A stretch of DNA of 13,426 bases from Betaproteobacteria bacterium UBA6910. GTDB lineage: Bacteria > Pseudomonadota > Gammaproteobacteria > Burkholderiales > UBA6910. The notes below the pieces were generated by a model that saw nothing but the letters and a program-made list of their open reading frames with translations, searched no databases and had not been told where the DNA came from. The DNA lies in assembly GCA_002451065.1 (NCBI GenBank), contig DKBC01000364.1:348-13773 (forward strand), given 5' to 3'. Made by a program: the position numbers and the translations under genes. This document shows positions 6,684-13,426 of the stretch, in pieces; position 1 is the stretch's first letter, and each line of letters begins with the position of its first letter.

Positions 6684-8033
6684 CTAATTCCGCTCGAGCC
6701 GGTTCTCGACATAAGCGCGGTCGCGAACCTGCCGCAGCCATTCCTGGTAGGCCTCGTCGCCCTTTCTCGCGCGAATGGCCTGGCGCGCCTGCAAACGCTC
6801 ACGTTCCTTGCTTACGTCGCGGTCGCGTCGCTCGAGAACCTGGATCAGGTGCCAGCCGAACGGGGTCTGAACCGGATCGCTAAGCTGACCCGGGCTCAGA
6901 GCATTCATAGCGCGCTCGAACTGGGGAACGGTATCGCCAGGAGAAATCCAGCCGAGGTCGCCACCGTTGGACGCGCTCGCGTCCTCTGACTGAAGCCGCG
7001 CCAGCTCGCCAAAATCGGCACCGTTCTCAATCCGCTCCTTGAGCTGTACCAGACGGTTGCGCGCGTCCGTTTCAGACACCAGTTCGCTGGTTTTGACCAG
7101 GATATGGCGGGCATGGGTCTGGCTCACCATGGCGGCCTTCTCGGCACCCCGCTTCTCGTTGAGCCTGACCAGGTGAAACCCCGCCGGGCTGCGAAGTACC
7201 GGGCTTGTCTCCCCCGGGCCGAGCGTCTCCAGGGCTGTTACGAAAATGGTCGGCAGCCGGCCCGGGGACCGCCAGCCCAGAGCGCCCCCCTGCAGCGCAT
7301 CGGGGGCATCGGACATGGCGCTCGCGACCTGGGCGAAGGGGGTCCCGGCACGAACCTGGGCCAGGGCCTCCTCCGCGCGCTGCTTCCGGGCCTGAATCTG
7401 CTCCGGGCTCGCTTGCTCGGGCACCCGTATCAGGATATGCGAGACGTCGTACTCAGTGGCGGCCGCGCCTTGCGCCTGCTGGCTGTTGAGGAACTGGTCG
7501 ATCTCGGCGTCACTAACGGCGATCTTGTTGTCCACGTCGCGCTCGCGCAGGCGGGTAAGTATGATCTCGTTGCGGATATCTTCGCGGAACTGACTGAACG
7601 ACATCCCGTCCCGCTCTACCGCCGTGCGCAGCTCCTGCAAGTTGAGCCGGTTCTCTTCCGCGATGCGCCGCAACGTACGGTCGAGCTGCAGGTCGTCCAC
7701 CCGCAATCCGGTCTCCTGCGCCAACTGCAGCTGCGCCCGGTCATTGATCAGGCGCTCCAGCACCTGTTTCTCAAACACGTCCCTTGGTGGTAGGGCGACG
7801 CCTTGCTTCTTCAGCTGCGTCTCGATTACGGCGACCCGCCGGTCGAGCTCCACTTGGGTAATCGCCTCATCGTTTACCACGGCGACGATGCGATCGACCT
7901 TAATCGCGGCTTGAGCCAGCGCCGGAACCGAACCTGCCAGCAAGGCCGCGAGGGTGCCAATGGCCGCAACAGCCAGAAGCCGGGACGCAGCTGCGTGAGC
8001 GAACAAGCAAAAGTGGCGAGAAAATCCCATCAT
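6684..8033 (-). CDS. surA: Periplasmic chaperone / peptidyl-prolyl isomerase SurA
   Basis: SurA escorts unfolded outer-membrane beta-barrel proteins, LptD among them, across the periplasm to the BAM machine. From ATG 8033 the protein has 449 residues. A signal peptide spans about 1-41 (long hydrophobic stretch, then PALAQA). The SurA N-terminal chaperone region follows (about 45-190, containing DRIVAVVNDEAIT). Then come two parvulin domains (about 196-293 with YDVSHILIRV, and about 306-402 with ARHILVKTS and FGWHLIQV) and a C-terminal helix (about 405-449). A second ATG directly follows at 8030. GGGG at 8040-8043, six bases upstream, is a fair ribosome binding site. It starts 17 bases after the lptD stop, so the two are surely cotranscribed. 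Confidence 0.96.
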   Translation of the reverse strand: MMGFSRHFCLFAHAAASRLLAVAAIGTLAALLAGSVPALAQAAIKVDRIVAVVNDEAITQVELDRRVAVIETQLKKQGVALPPRDVFEKQVLERLINDRAQLQLAQETGLRVDDLQLDRTLRRIAEENRLNLQELRTAVERDGMSFSQFREDIRNEIILTRLRERDVDNKIAVSDAEIDQFLNSQQAQGAAATEYDVSHILIRVPEQASPEQIQARKQRAEEALAQVRAGTPFAQVASAMSDAPDALQGGALGWRSPGRLPTIFVTALETLGPGETSPVLRSPAGFHLVRLNEKRGAEKAAMVSQTHARHILVKTSELVSETDARNRLVQLKERIENGADFGELARLQSEDASASNGGDLGWISPGDTVPQFERAMNALSPGQLSDPVQTPFGWHLIQVLERRDRDVSKERERLQARQAIRARKGDEAYQEWLRQVRDRAYVENRLERN

Positions 8034-8050
8034 GTGTAGCCCCAATAATT

Positions 8051-10693
8051 CTATTGTGTGCCGCTGCTGCTGCCCCGATTCGTTGTGGGCGTATAGCCCG
8101 GGATGGTCTGGCGCAGCAGGTCAAGGGGATCGGGACCGATCCGGGCGAGACCCCGGAGTTCGAGCTGAACAAAAAACTGATCGGTCGTCTGATCGACAGT
8201 CGTCGCGAATCGCTGCACGACGAAACGCAACGCCCAGCAGGCGGAATTATACTCGAGGCCTCCGACCGCATTCAAAGCGCGTTTGTCGTCAAGATCATAG
8301 TCTAGGGCCGCCATTCCCCACCATCCGCCCCCCAGGGGCCACTGGAACGAACCCCCCACCTGATCTATTTGATTAAAAGTGTACCGGTAGCCGATATTGG
8401 CAACCTTTCCCGGCTCGGGCTGATAGCGCGTTAGGAAAGTAAACTTCTCGTTTCGATCGTCTGACGGGTCGTACTGCCACACGGTATCGACCAGCCAGGG
8501 CCGTCCGATGCGTGCCGTGACAGCGGCGAGGAAATCTGACCTGGTCTCGTTGGTCGGTGCCCCGGGCACCAGGGTCACCCGCGGAGAGTCGAAAAAGAAG
8601 CGCTGGCCCAGGGATACCCTGATGCGCTCGTCACCGGCGTCCGCGCTCAGCAGGCGCGAGGTGAGCGCGAGGGTTATCTGATTGGCGTCGTTGACGCGAT
8701 CGTTTCCGATGAAACGGTTCTCCAGGAACAGCGTGGCAAAATTGAAGTCTGCTTCCGCCGTGTCATAAACCGGGAGCGTGCCTTGTTCCCGGAAAGGCGC
8801 GTAGACATAGAATGCGCGGGGCTCCAGCGTCTGCAGGAACTCTTCTCCTTCGAACGACCAGTCACGCTCGAAAATCAGACCGCCATCCAGGCTGTAGATC
8901 GGAACCGTGCGATTGGCGTCTTCCCTGGAGCTGGGGTTGGAGAAAGTGTAGCGGGTATGGTGCAGGCTCACCCGCGGAATCAGGAAGGTGCCTGCCGTCA
9001 CCAGGGGGTAGCTTACTGACGGGTACAAGATGATCCGGTCTCCGCTCACCTGGGTATTTAGGGGATTCCGGAAATCAACGTACTCGCTGTTGAACCGCAA
9101 ATCAAACCCCAAGAGATTGGCCCGATCGGCGGCAACGGCAAATTGGGGCTCCCGGTTATAGGGAGGGACAATGGGATTCGCAATGTCCTGCAGGGTCTGG
9201 AATTTCTGGTAGCGGGCGATCGCGCTCCACCATCCGCCGCCATAGGTGAGGTACGCCTCCTGGGGCAAGGTAATCTGGGAAGTGAGGGCGATGCGGTTCC
9301 CGAAGTCCCGCAGGAAGTTGTCGTCGGATACCCGCTGGTAGTTGATGACGCCATTGAAGCCATAGCCCAGGTTTTGATTATGCTGCAACAGGACTCCCCA
9401 GCGGTCAGTTCCCGTCTCGTCATCGTTGCCCAGGAAATCCCCGCGGGCCACGCCGTTAAAGTTTCTGAAAAGGTACCGGTATTCGCCGTCAAGCATGATC
9501 CCGCGCTTGGACATGTAGCGGGGCGCGATGGTGGCGTCCATGTTGGGCGCAATATTCCAGTAGTAGGGGATCAGGATATCGGTCCCCGTGGTCTTGGTCG
9601 CGCCCAGCACCGGTGCCAGAAAACCGCTCTTGCGCTGGCCGCCGATCGGAAAATCCATGTAGGGGGAATACAGGACCGGGACGCCCTTGAAGTCGAGGGT
9701 GACGTCGCGCGCCGTTCCCACTTCCCGCACGCGGTCGATGTTGAGTTCGCCCGCGCGCAGATACCAGTCGTCGTTGCCTGCGGGGCAGGTGGTGTAGGAG
9801 GCGTCGGATGCTCCGTATTGATTTTTCCCCTCCAAGGTCAATTCCGTCGCGCTGCCGCGGCCAAAGGGCTCGGAAAGCTGGTATTCGGGCCCTTCGATCC
9901 GTCCGGTGAAGGTGTCCAGGTCCAATTCCGCGCGGGTGCCCGTGACCTGGGCACCGGACTGCTCGAGCCGGACCGAGCCCTCGGCCATCAGGTCGTTGGT
10001 TATCAGGTTATAGCGTACCCGGTCCGCGTCTACTGACTGGCCGTATTTCCGGATTTTCACCGCGCCCTCGGCTTCCACGTAGTTGTCCTGCTGTCCCTGG
10101 AGCCGGTCGGCTTCGAGAAACACCGGGAACGGCTGGCCCGGGGTCTCTGTCAACGGCCGAAGCGAGTCAGATGGCCGGAGCTGCGCGGGCTCCTGTGACG
10201 GAACAGGCCCAATGACCTCGTCGCTGGCCGGAACCGGGGTCGGTGGCACTTGGACCGCTGCCGGCGCTCCGGCGTCCCGCTCATCTGCGGCCGGGAACTG
10301 CTGCTCTGCCGTGGATGCGCCGCCGGTCGGGGGGGCTCCCTGTTCCGTGCCTTGAGTCCCAGGCGGAGCTGGTTCTTCTACCGCTGGAAGCGGGCTGGGC
10401 TCGGGTTCAGCGGCGGCCGGCGGCGCCGGGGAAGGGAGGGCGGCGGGAGCCACCGGCGCCGCGGGTTCCGCTGGCTGGGCGGGCGCCTGGGAGGGCGCTG
10501 GCTCGGCCGGCATCGCGGCAGGTGCTTTCGGCGGCGGCGCGGTCTCCCTGGCGGGGCCTTCGCGCCTGGGGGGTGGGGATACCAACAGCCCCGGATCCAC
10601 CTCCAATTTCTCCAGACCGATGGGTTCCGAGAGCGCCGCCGAGGAAAACAGGCACGCCAGCGCCAGGGGAACTGGCTTGAGTCGGAGCTTCAT
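8051..10693 (-). CDS. lptD: LPS-assembly outer-membrane protein LptD (OstA/Imp)
   Basis: LptD is the beta-barrel which, with lipoprotein LptE, inserts lipopolysaccharide into the outer leaflet. The 880-residue product starts at ATG 10693 (MKLRLK) with a signal peptide of about 22 residues. A Pro/Ala-rich low-complexity linker follows (about 39-190), then the LptA-like jellyroll (about 190-335) and the barrel domain (about 340-850). The barrel domain opens with LYSPYMDFPIGG (341-352) and IPYYWNIAPNMDAT (375-388), and near the C-terminus has LQTLEPRAFY-type and LELRGL segments. E. coli LptD has about 784 residues; the linker accounts for the excess. Cysteines are C14 (signal peptide), C303 and C819 only. 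The frame remains open far upstream of 10693, antisense to amgK, but only the MKLRLK start gives a signal peptide. It is the first gene of lptD-surA-pdxA-rsmA. Confidence 0.96.
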   Translation of the reverse strand: MKLRLKPVPLALACLFSSAALSEPIGLEKLEVDPGLLVSPPPRREGPARETAPPPKAPAAMPAEPAPSQAPAQPAEPAAPVAPAALPSPAPPAAAEPEPSPLPAVEEPAPPGTQGTEQGAPPTGGASTAEQQFPAADERDAGAPAAVQVPPTPVPASDEVIGPVPSQEPAQLRPSDSLRPLTETPGQPFPVFLEADRLQGQQDNYVEAEGAVKIRKYGQSVDADRVRYNLITNDLMAEGSVRLEQSGAQVTGTRAELDLDTFTGRIEGPEYQLSEPFGRGSATELTLEGKNQYGASDASYTTCPAGNDDWYLRAGELNIDRVREVGTARDVTLDFKGVPVLYSPYMDFPIGGQRKSGFLAPVLGATKTTGTDILIPYYWNIAPNMDATIAPRYMSKRGIMLDGEYRYLFRNFNGVARGDFLGNDDETGTDRWGVLLQHNQNLGYGFNGVINYQRVSDDNFLRDFGNRIALTSQITLPQEAYLTYGGGWWSAIARYQKFQTLQDIANPIVPPYNREPQFAVAADRANLLGFDLRFNSEYVDFRNPLNTQVSGDRIILYPSVSYPLVTAGTFLIPRVSLHHTRYTFSNPSSREDANRTVPIYSLDGGLIFERDWSFEGEEFLQTLEPRAFYVYAPFREQGTLPVYDTAEADFNFATLFLENRFIGNDRVNDANQITLALTSRLLSADAGDERIRVSLGQRFFFDSPRVTLVPGAPTNETRSDFLAAVTARIGRPWLVDTVWQYDPSDDRNEKFTFLTRYQPEPGKVANIGYRYTFNQIDQVGGSFQWPLGGGWWGMAALDYDLDDKRALNAVGGLEYNSACWALRFVVQRFATTVDQTTDQFFVQLELRGLARIGPDPLDLLRQTIPGYTPTTNRGSSSGTQ
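10117..10579 (-). other. Low-complexity Pro/Ala-rich linker coding region within lptD
   Basis: Codons for roughly residues 39-192 of LptD are GC-rich and encode runs of Pro, Ala, Glu and Gln, with PAxP and APxP patterns repeated irregularly rather than as an exact tandem repeat. No cysteine or recognised domain falls inside it. Such composition predicts an extended, disordered periplasmic tether between the signal peptide and the LptA-like domain. Boundaries are approximate. Confidence 0.8.
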
Positions 10694-10765
10694 GCGGATT
10701 TTGGCGGCGGAGCGAGGTGCTAAAATCCGACGAATCCTACCACAAGCGCAGTTCGCAGTGACGCC
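10694..10765. promoter_or_regulatory. Divergent lptD / amgK promoter region (putative)
   Basis: Seventy-two bases separate the divergent starts of two envelope operons. On the plus strand TAAAAT (10721-10726) is a -10 candidate for amgK-murU about 40 bases before the ATG, but its best -35 match, TTGGCG (10701-10706), is only 14 bases away. On the minus strand TTGTGG followed 17 bases later by TAGCAC is a weak housekeeping match for lptD. No good ribosome binding site stands before either gene. Low confidence. Confidence 0.25.
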
Positions 10766-11761
10766 ATGGAGCGATTGCAGGAGCTTGAAAACTGGCTCAA
10801 AAAGCGTTTGCTGAGGCAGGCCTTCAGCCTCGCGCCGGCGTCGGCCGACGCGAGCTTCCGCCGCTACTTCCGCGTCAGCACTCCCGGGCGGTCCTACATT
10901 GCCATGGACGCCCCGCCGGACAAGGAAGACTGCCGGCCTTACGTCCATGTTGCCAGGGTGTTTGGTGCGGCCGGCGTGCACGTGCCGGAGGTGCTGGAGC
11001 AGGATCTCGCGCGCGGCTTTCTGCTGCTCACGGATCTGGAGAGCACTACTTACCTCCAGGCGCTGAGCGATTCGACGGCGGATGAACTCTATCGGGACGC
11101 CGTCGATGCGCTCATCCGGATTCAACTCGCGAGTCGCCCGGACCAGCTGCCGGAATACGGGAAGGATCTGCTGCTGCGGGAACTGCGGTTGTTCCCGGAA
11201 TGGTATCTGGGCCGCCATCGGCCACACACACTGCTGCCATCGGAACGGGAGCAACTGGAGTCGATGTTTGCCCTGATACTTCAGAATAACCTGGCCCAGC
11301 CACGGGTGTTCGTGCACCGGGACTATCACTCGCGCAACCTCATGGTGACGACGCCGAATCCCGGGATCCTGGATTTCCAGGATGCGGTGTATGGGCCCGT
11401 TACCTACGACTTGGTGTCCCTGTTCAAGGACGCCTATGTGCATTGGGACGAGGAACGGATCCTCGACTGGACGATCCGCTACTGGGAGAAGGCCAAGCGC
11501 GCCCGCCTCCCGGTGGCCCCGGACTTCGGGGATTTTTATCGCGACTTCGAGTGGATGGGGGTGCAGCGCCACGTCAAGGTGTTGGGCATTTTCGCGAGGC
11601 TCTGCCACCGGGACGGCAAGGACGGCTATCTCAAGGATATGCCCCTGGTGATGGACTACCTGCGACGGGCTTGCGGTCGCTACCGAGAGCTCGCACCCCT
11701 GCTCCGCGTGCTGGAGGCCATTGAGGGCGCTCCGGAAAACCGCGTTGGCTACACGTTCTAG
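10766..11761 (+). CDS. amgK: N-acetylmuramate/N-acetylglucosamine anomeric kinase AmgK (APH-fold)
   Basis: AmgK phosphorylates the anomeric carbon of MurNAc (and GlcNAc) to give the alpha-1-phosphate, feeding MurU in a recycling path that bypasses de novo UDP-MurNAc synthesis. The 331-residue protein has the aminoglycoside-phosphotransferase/choline-kinase fold. Asp186 and Asn191 form the catalytic HRDYHSRN motif (184-191), and Asp203 in ILDFQDAVYGP (201-211) is the Mg-binding residue. The N-lobe shows ASFRRYFRV (29-37) and LLLTDLE (86-92). Kinases of this fold are often labelled phosphotransferase enzyme family or mistaken for antibiotic resistance genes. The murU gene 10 bases downstream and divergent lptD reproduce the Pseudomonas arrangement, which makes AmgK the best call. 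The ribosome binding site is weak. It is cytoplasmic. Confidence 0.9.
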   Translation: MERLQELENWLKKRLLRQAFSLAPASADASFRRYFRVSTPGRSYIAMDAPPDKEDCRPYVHVARVFGAAGVHVPEVLEQDLARGFLLLTDLESTTYLQALSDSTADELYRDAVDALIRIQLASRPDQLPEYGKDLLLRELRLFPEWYLGRHRPHTLLPSEREQLESMFALILQNNLAQPRVFVHRDYHSRNLMVTTPNPGILDFQDAVYGPVTYDLVSLFKDAYVHWDEERILDWTIRYWEKAKRARLPVAPDFGDFYRDFEWMGVQRHVKVLGIFARLCHRDGKDGYLKDMPLVMDYLRRACGRYRELAPLLRVLEAIEGAPENRVGYTF

Positions 11762-11771
11762 GTATCCCGCC

Positions 11772-12485
11772 ATGCTGCTCGCTGCCGGGCGCGGCGAGCG
11801 CATGCGGCCCCTGTCCGATGCGGTCCCCAAGCCGCTTCTTGAGGCGGGCGGCAGGCCCCTCATCGGCTGGCATCTGGAACGGCTGGCCGCTGCCGGTTTC
11901 CGGGATGTCGTCGTTAACCACGCCCATCTCGGCCACATGATCGAAGCGGCGCTTGGCGACGGCGCCGGCTATGGGCTTCACATCCGCTATTCCCAGGAGC
12001 GGGAGGCGCTGGAAACGGCGGGTGGTATCGTTCAGGCTTTGCCCCTGCTGGGAGATTCAGCCTTTCTGGTGGTCAATGCCGACATCTACTGCGAATTCGG
12101 TTTCAGCGCCCTGCTTCCGCGCCTGGAGCGGTTGAGTCGCAGGGACGAAACTGATCTTGCTCATCTGGTGCTGGTTCCGAACCCGCCTCACCACCCGCAG
12201 GGGGATTTTGCGCTGAACGAGGGACGGGTGACGGCGGCCGGCGAACCGCGCCTCACTTTCGGCGGCATCGGAGTCTACCGCCCGGGGCTGTTTTCCGGCA
12301 TTCCCCGGGGCGCCAAGGTGAAGCTGGCGCCGCTGCTTCGGCAGGCCATGGACGCTGGCCGGGTGAGCGGGGAGCCTTTTCACGGCCGCTGGTTCGACGT
12401 GGGCACTCCGGAGCGGCTCTCGTTACTGGACCGGCTGCTGCGCCAGGAATCCGGTGCAACTCGAAGAACCCGCGTCGGACAATAG
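11772..12485 (+). CDS. murU: N-acetylmuramate alpha-1-phosphate uridylyltransferase MurU
   Basis: MurU uses UTP to convert MurNAc-alpha-1-phosphate, made by AmgK, to UDP-MurNAc. The product is a nucleotidyltransferase with the LLAAGRGERMRPLSD signature at its N-terminus, VPKPLLEAGGRPLI (18-31), ETAGGI (81-86), the Mg-binding VNADIY (Asp104), HHPQGDF, KLAPLLRQAM and a C-terminal WFDVGTPERL. From ATG 11772 it is 237 residues; P. putida MurU has 223. The start is uncertain. Homologues usually begin two or three residues earlier (MKAMILAAG), so a TTG at 11745 or 11721, inside the end of amgK, is possible. AGG at 11760-11762 may serve the ATG. The partner gene amgK lies 10 bases upstream. Confidence 0.9.
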   Translation: MLLAAGRGERMRPLSDAVPKPLLEAGGRPLIGWHLERLAAAGFRDVVVNHAHLGHMIEAALGDGAGYGLHIRYSQEREALETAGGIVQALPLLGDSAFLVVNADIYCEFGFSALLPRLERLSRRDETDLAHLVLVPNPPHHPQGDFALNEGRVTAAGEPRLTFGGIGVYRPGLFSGIPRGAKVKLAPLLRQAMDAGRVSGEPFHGRWFDVGTPERLSLLDRLLRQESGATRRTRVGQ

Positions 12486-12546
12486 CGGTCTTTGATTCGA
12501 AGGACTGATGCTTGCCGGAAACGGCATTTTGCTGGGAAACATCATC

Positions 12547-13426
12547 ATGGTGACGGTCCAGGAATTTCGCAGGCGCCGGGAGCGGCTGCTGTCAACGGTG
12601 GGGCGAGGGGTGGTGGTCGTGCCGACGGCGCCGGAGCGCATCCGCAGCCGGGATTCCCATTACCCGTACCGGCCCGACAGCTATTTTCTTTACCTCACCG
12701 GGTTTGGGGAACCGGAAGCCGTGCTGGTGATGGTGGCGGGCGAGTCTCCGAAATCGATTCTGTTCTGCCGCGAGAAGGATCCCGAGCGGGAGATTTGGGA
12801 CGGCCGTCGTTTCGGACCGGAAGCGGCCCGGGAGGCGTTCGGATTCGACGAGACCCATCCCATCGGTGCTTTGGAAGATGCCATGCCGAAGCTGCTCGCC
12901 GATCAGTCCGCGGTCTATTGCCCTCTCGGCGTCGACTCCGGCTGGGATGCCCGGGTGGTGGCCTGGATCAACCGGGTTCGCGAGCAGGCGCGGACCGGTG
13001 TTGTGGCGCCCGCGGAAATCCGGGATGTCCGAGCCGTCCTCGACGAGATGCGCCTGGTGAAGGACGAGCGCGAGCTGGGCCTGATGCGGCAGGCCGCGGG
13101 AATTGCGGCCGCGGCCCACGTGCGGGCGATGCGGGTCGCACGCCCGGGTGTGCGCGAGTTCGAGGTGGAGGCCGAACTGCTACACGAGTTCCGCCGCAGC
13201 GGGGCCCAGGGGCCCGCCTACGCGCCCATCGTCGCTTCGGGCGCCAATGCCTGCGTCCTGCACTACGTGGAAAACTCCTCCGAACTGCGCGACGGGGACC
13301 TGCTCCTGATCGATGCCGGTTGCGAGGTGGAAGGCTACGCCTCGGACATCACCCGCACCTTTCCCGTGAACGGGCGCTTTTCCGCGGAGCAACGCGAAAT
13401 CTATGAACTGGTGCTGGCGGCCCAGG
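12547..13426 (+). CDS. pepP: Xaa-Pro aminopeptidase (aminopeptidase P), 3' end beyond window
   Basis: Aminopeptidase P is a dinuclear-metal exopeptidase that removes an N-terminal residue preceding proline. The visible 293 residues cover the whole N-terminal domain and the first part of the pita-bread domain. E. coli PepP has 441 residues, so about a third is missing. Motifs are QEFRRRRERL (5-14), YPYRPDSYFLYLTGF (39-53), VKDERELGLMRQA (171-183), LHY with His239, LLLIDAG with metal ligand Asp256, and SDITRTFP with ligand Asp267. These sit four positions before the E. coli residues His243, Asp260 and Asp271. The ATG at 12547, with GGGAAA nine bases before it, aligns with the family start. An in-frame ATG at 12508 would add 13 residues and is less likely. 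It follows murU by 61 bases and may share its transcript. Confidence 0.95.
   Translation, partial: MVTVQEFRRRRERLLSTVGRGVVVVPTAPERIRSRDSHYPYRPDSYFLYLTGFGEPEAVLVMVAGESPKSILFCREKDPEREIWDGRRFGPEAAREAFGFDETHPIGALEDAMPKLLADQSAVYCPLGVDSGWDARVVAWINRVREQARTGVVAPAEIRDVRAVLDEMRLVKDERELGLMRQAAGIAAAAHVRAMRVARPGVREFEVEAELLHEFRRSGAQGPAYAPIVASGANACVLHYVENSSELRDGDLLLIDAGCEVEGYASDITRTFPVNGRFSAEQREIYELVLAAQ

Noticed and set aside
10726..10754. A sigma-E-like promoter for lptD on the minus strand (GAACTG at 10749-10754, TCGGA at 10726-10730).
   Set aside because: The spacer is 18 bases rather than about 16 and the -35 match is partial. lptD is sigma-E controlled in E. coli, but the sequence here does not support the claim.
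10766..11761. Aminoglycoside resistance phosphotransferase.
   Set aside because: The fold is APH-like, but the adjacent uridylyltransferase and the lptD context identify the AmgK recycling kinase. Nothing suggests acquired resistance.
10694..11938. The lptD reading frame stays open for about 415 more codons upstream, antisense to amgK and the start of murU.
   Set aside because: The extension has no domain or signal peptide features, overlaps a well-supported gene on the other strand, and is expected in GC-rich DNA. The signal peptide at 10693 fixes the true start.
12492..13406. A 304-codon open frame on the plus strand across pepP.
   Set aside because: pepP in the neighbouring frame has all the family motifs in order. 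The alternative is Gly/Arg-rich shadow text.

Overview
This 13.4 kb window reads as a GC-rich, gene-dense piece of a proteobacterial chromosome. A betaproteobacterium is most likely, possibly of the Nitrosomonadales/Rhodocyclales type; this is inferred from gene order and protein flavour, not proven. Every gene is a housekeeping gene. I see no mobile element, CRISPR array, tRNA, rRNA, toxin-antitoxin pair or phage gene, and no gene-free stretch longer than about 90 bases.

Layout. (1) 1-637, minus: the ribosome-assembly GTPase engB, whose 3' end runs off the left edge. Divergent from it at 726-1364, plus, is a diheme cytochrome c4. A bidirectional hairpin near 1385-1412 separates it from the next unit. 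(2) 1442-4179, minus: thiD-thiE-hemL, a tight unit that joins thiamine phosphate synthesis to tetrapyrrole synthesis (glutamate-1-semialdehyde to 5-aminolevulinate). (3) 4234-4820, plus: a short rubredoxin gene, then the glyoxalase I gene gloA. gloA overlaps, tail to tail, the last gene of the next unit. (4) 4798-10693, minus: lptD-surA-pdxA-rsmA, the classical outer-membrane biogenesis / pyridoxal phosphate / 16S rRNA methylation operon, in the same order as in E. coli. (5) 10766 to the right edge, plus: amgK-murU (cell-wall sugar recycling), then pepP (aminopeptidase P), which is cut by the window end.

Functional themes. lptD and surA act together: SurA is the periplasmic chaperone for beta-barrel proteins, and LptD, which inserts LPS in the outer membrane, is a known SurA client. 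Divergent amgK-murU serves peptidoglycan sugar recycling, so the lptD/amgK intergenic region lies between two envelope units. HemL and cytochrome c4 fit a respiring, heme-making cell.

No undescribed system is evident. The points most worth a second look are the long Pro/Ala-rich linker and minimal cysteine set of LptD, the TTG start of pdxA lying in frame with surA, the gloA/rsmA 3' overlap, and the uncertain start of murU.
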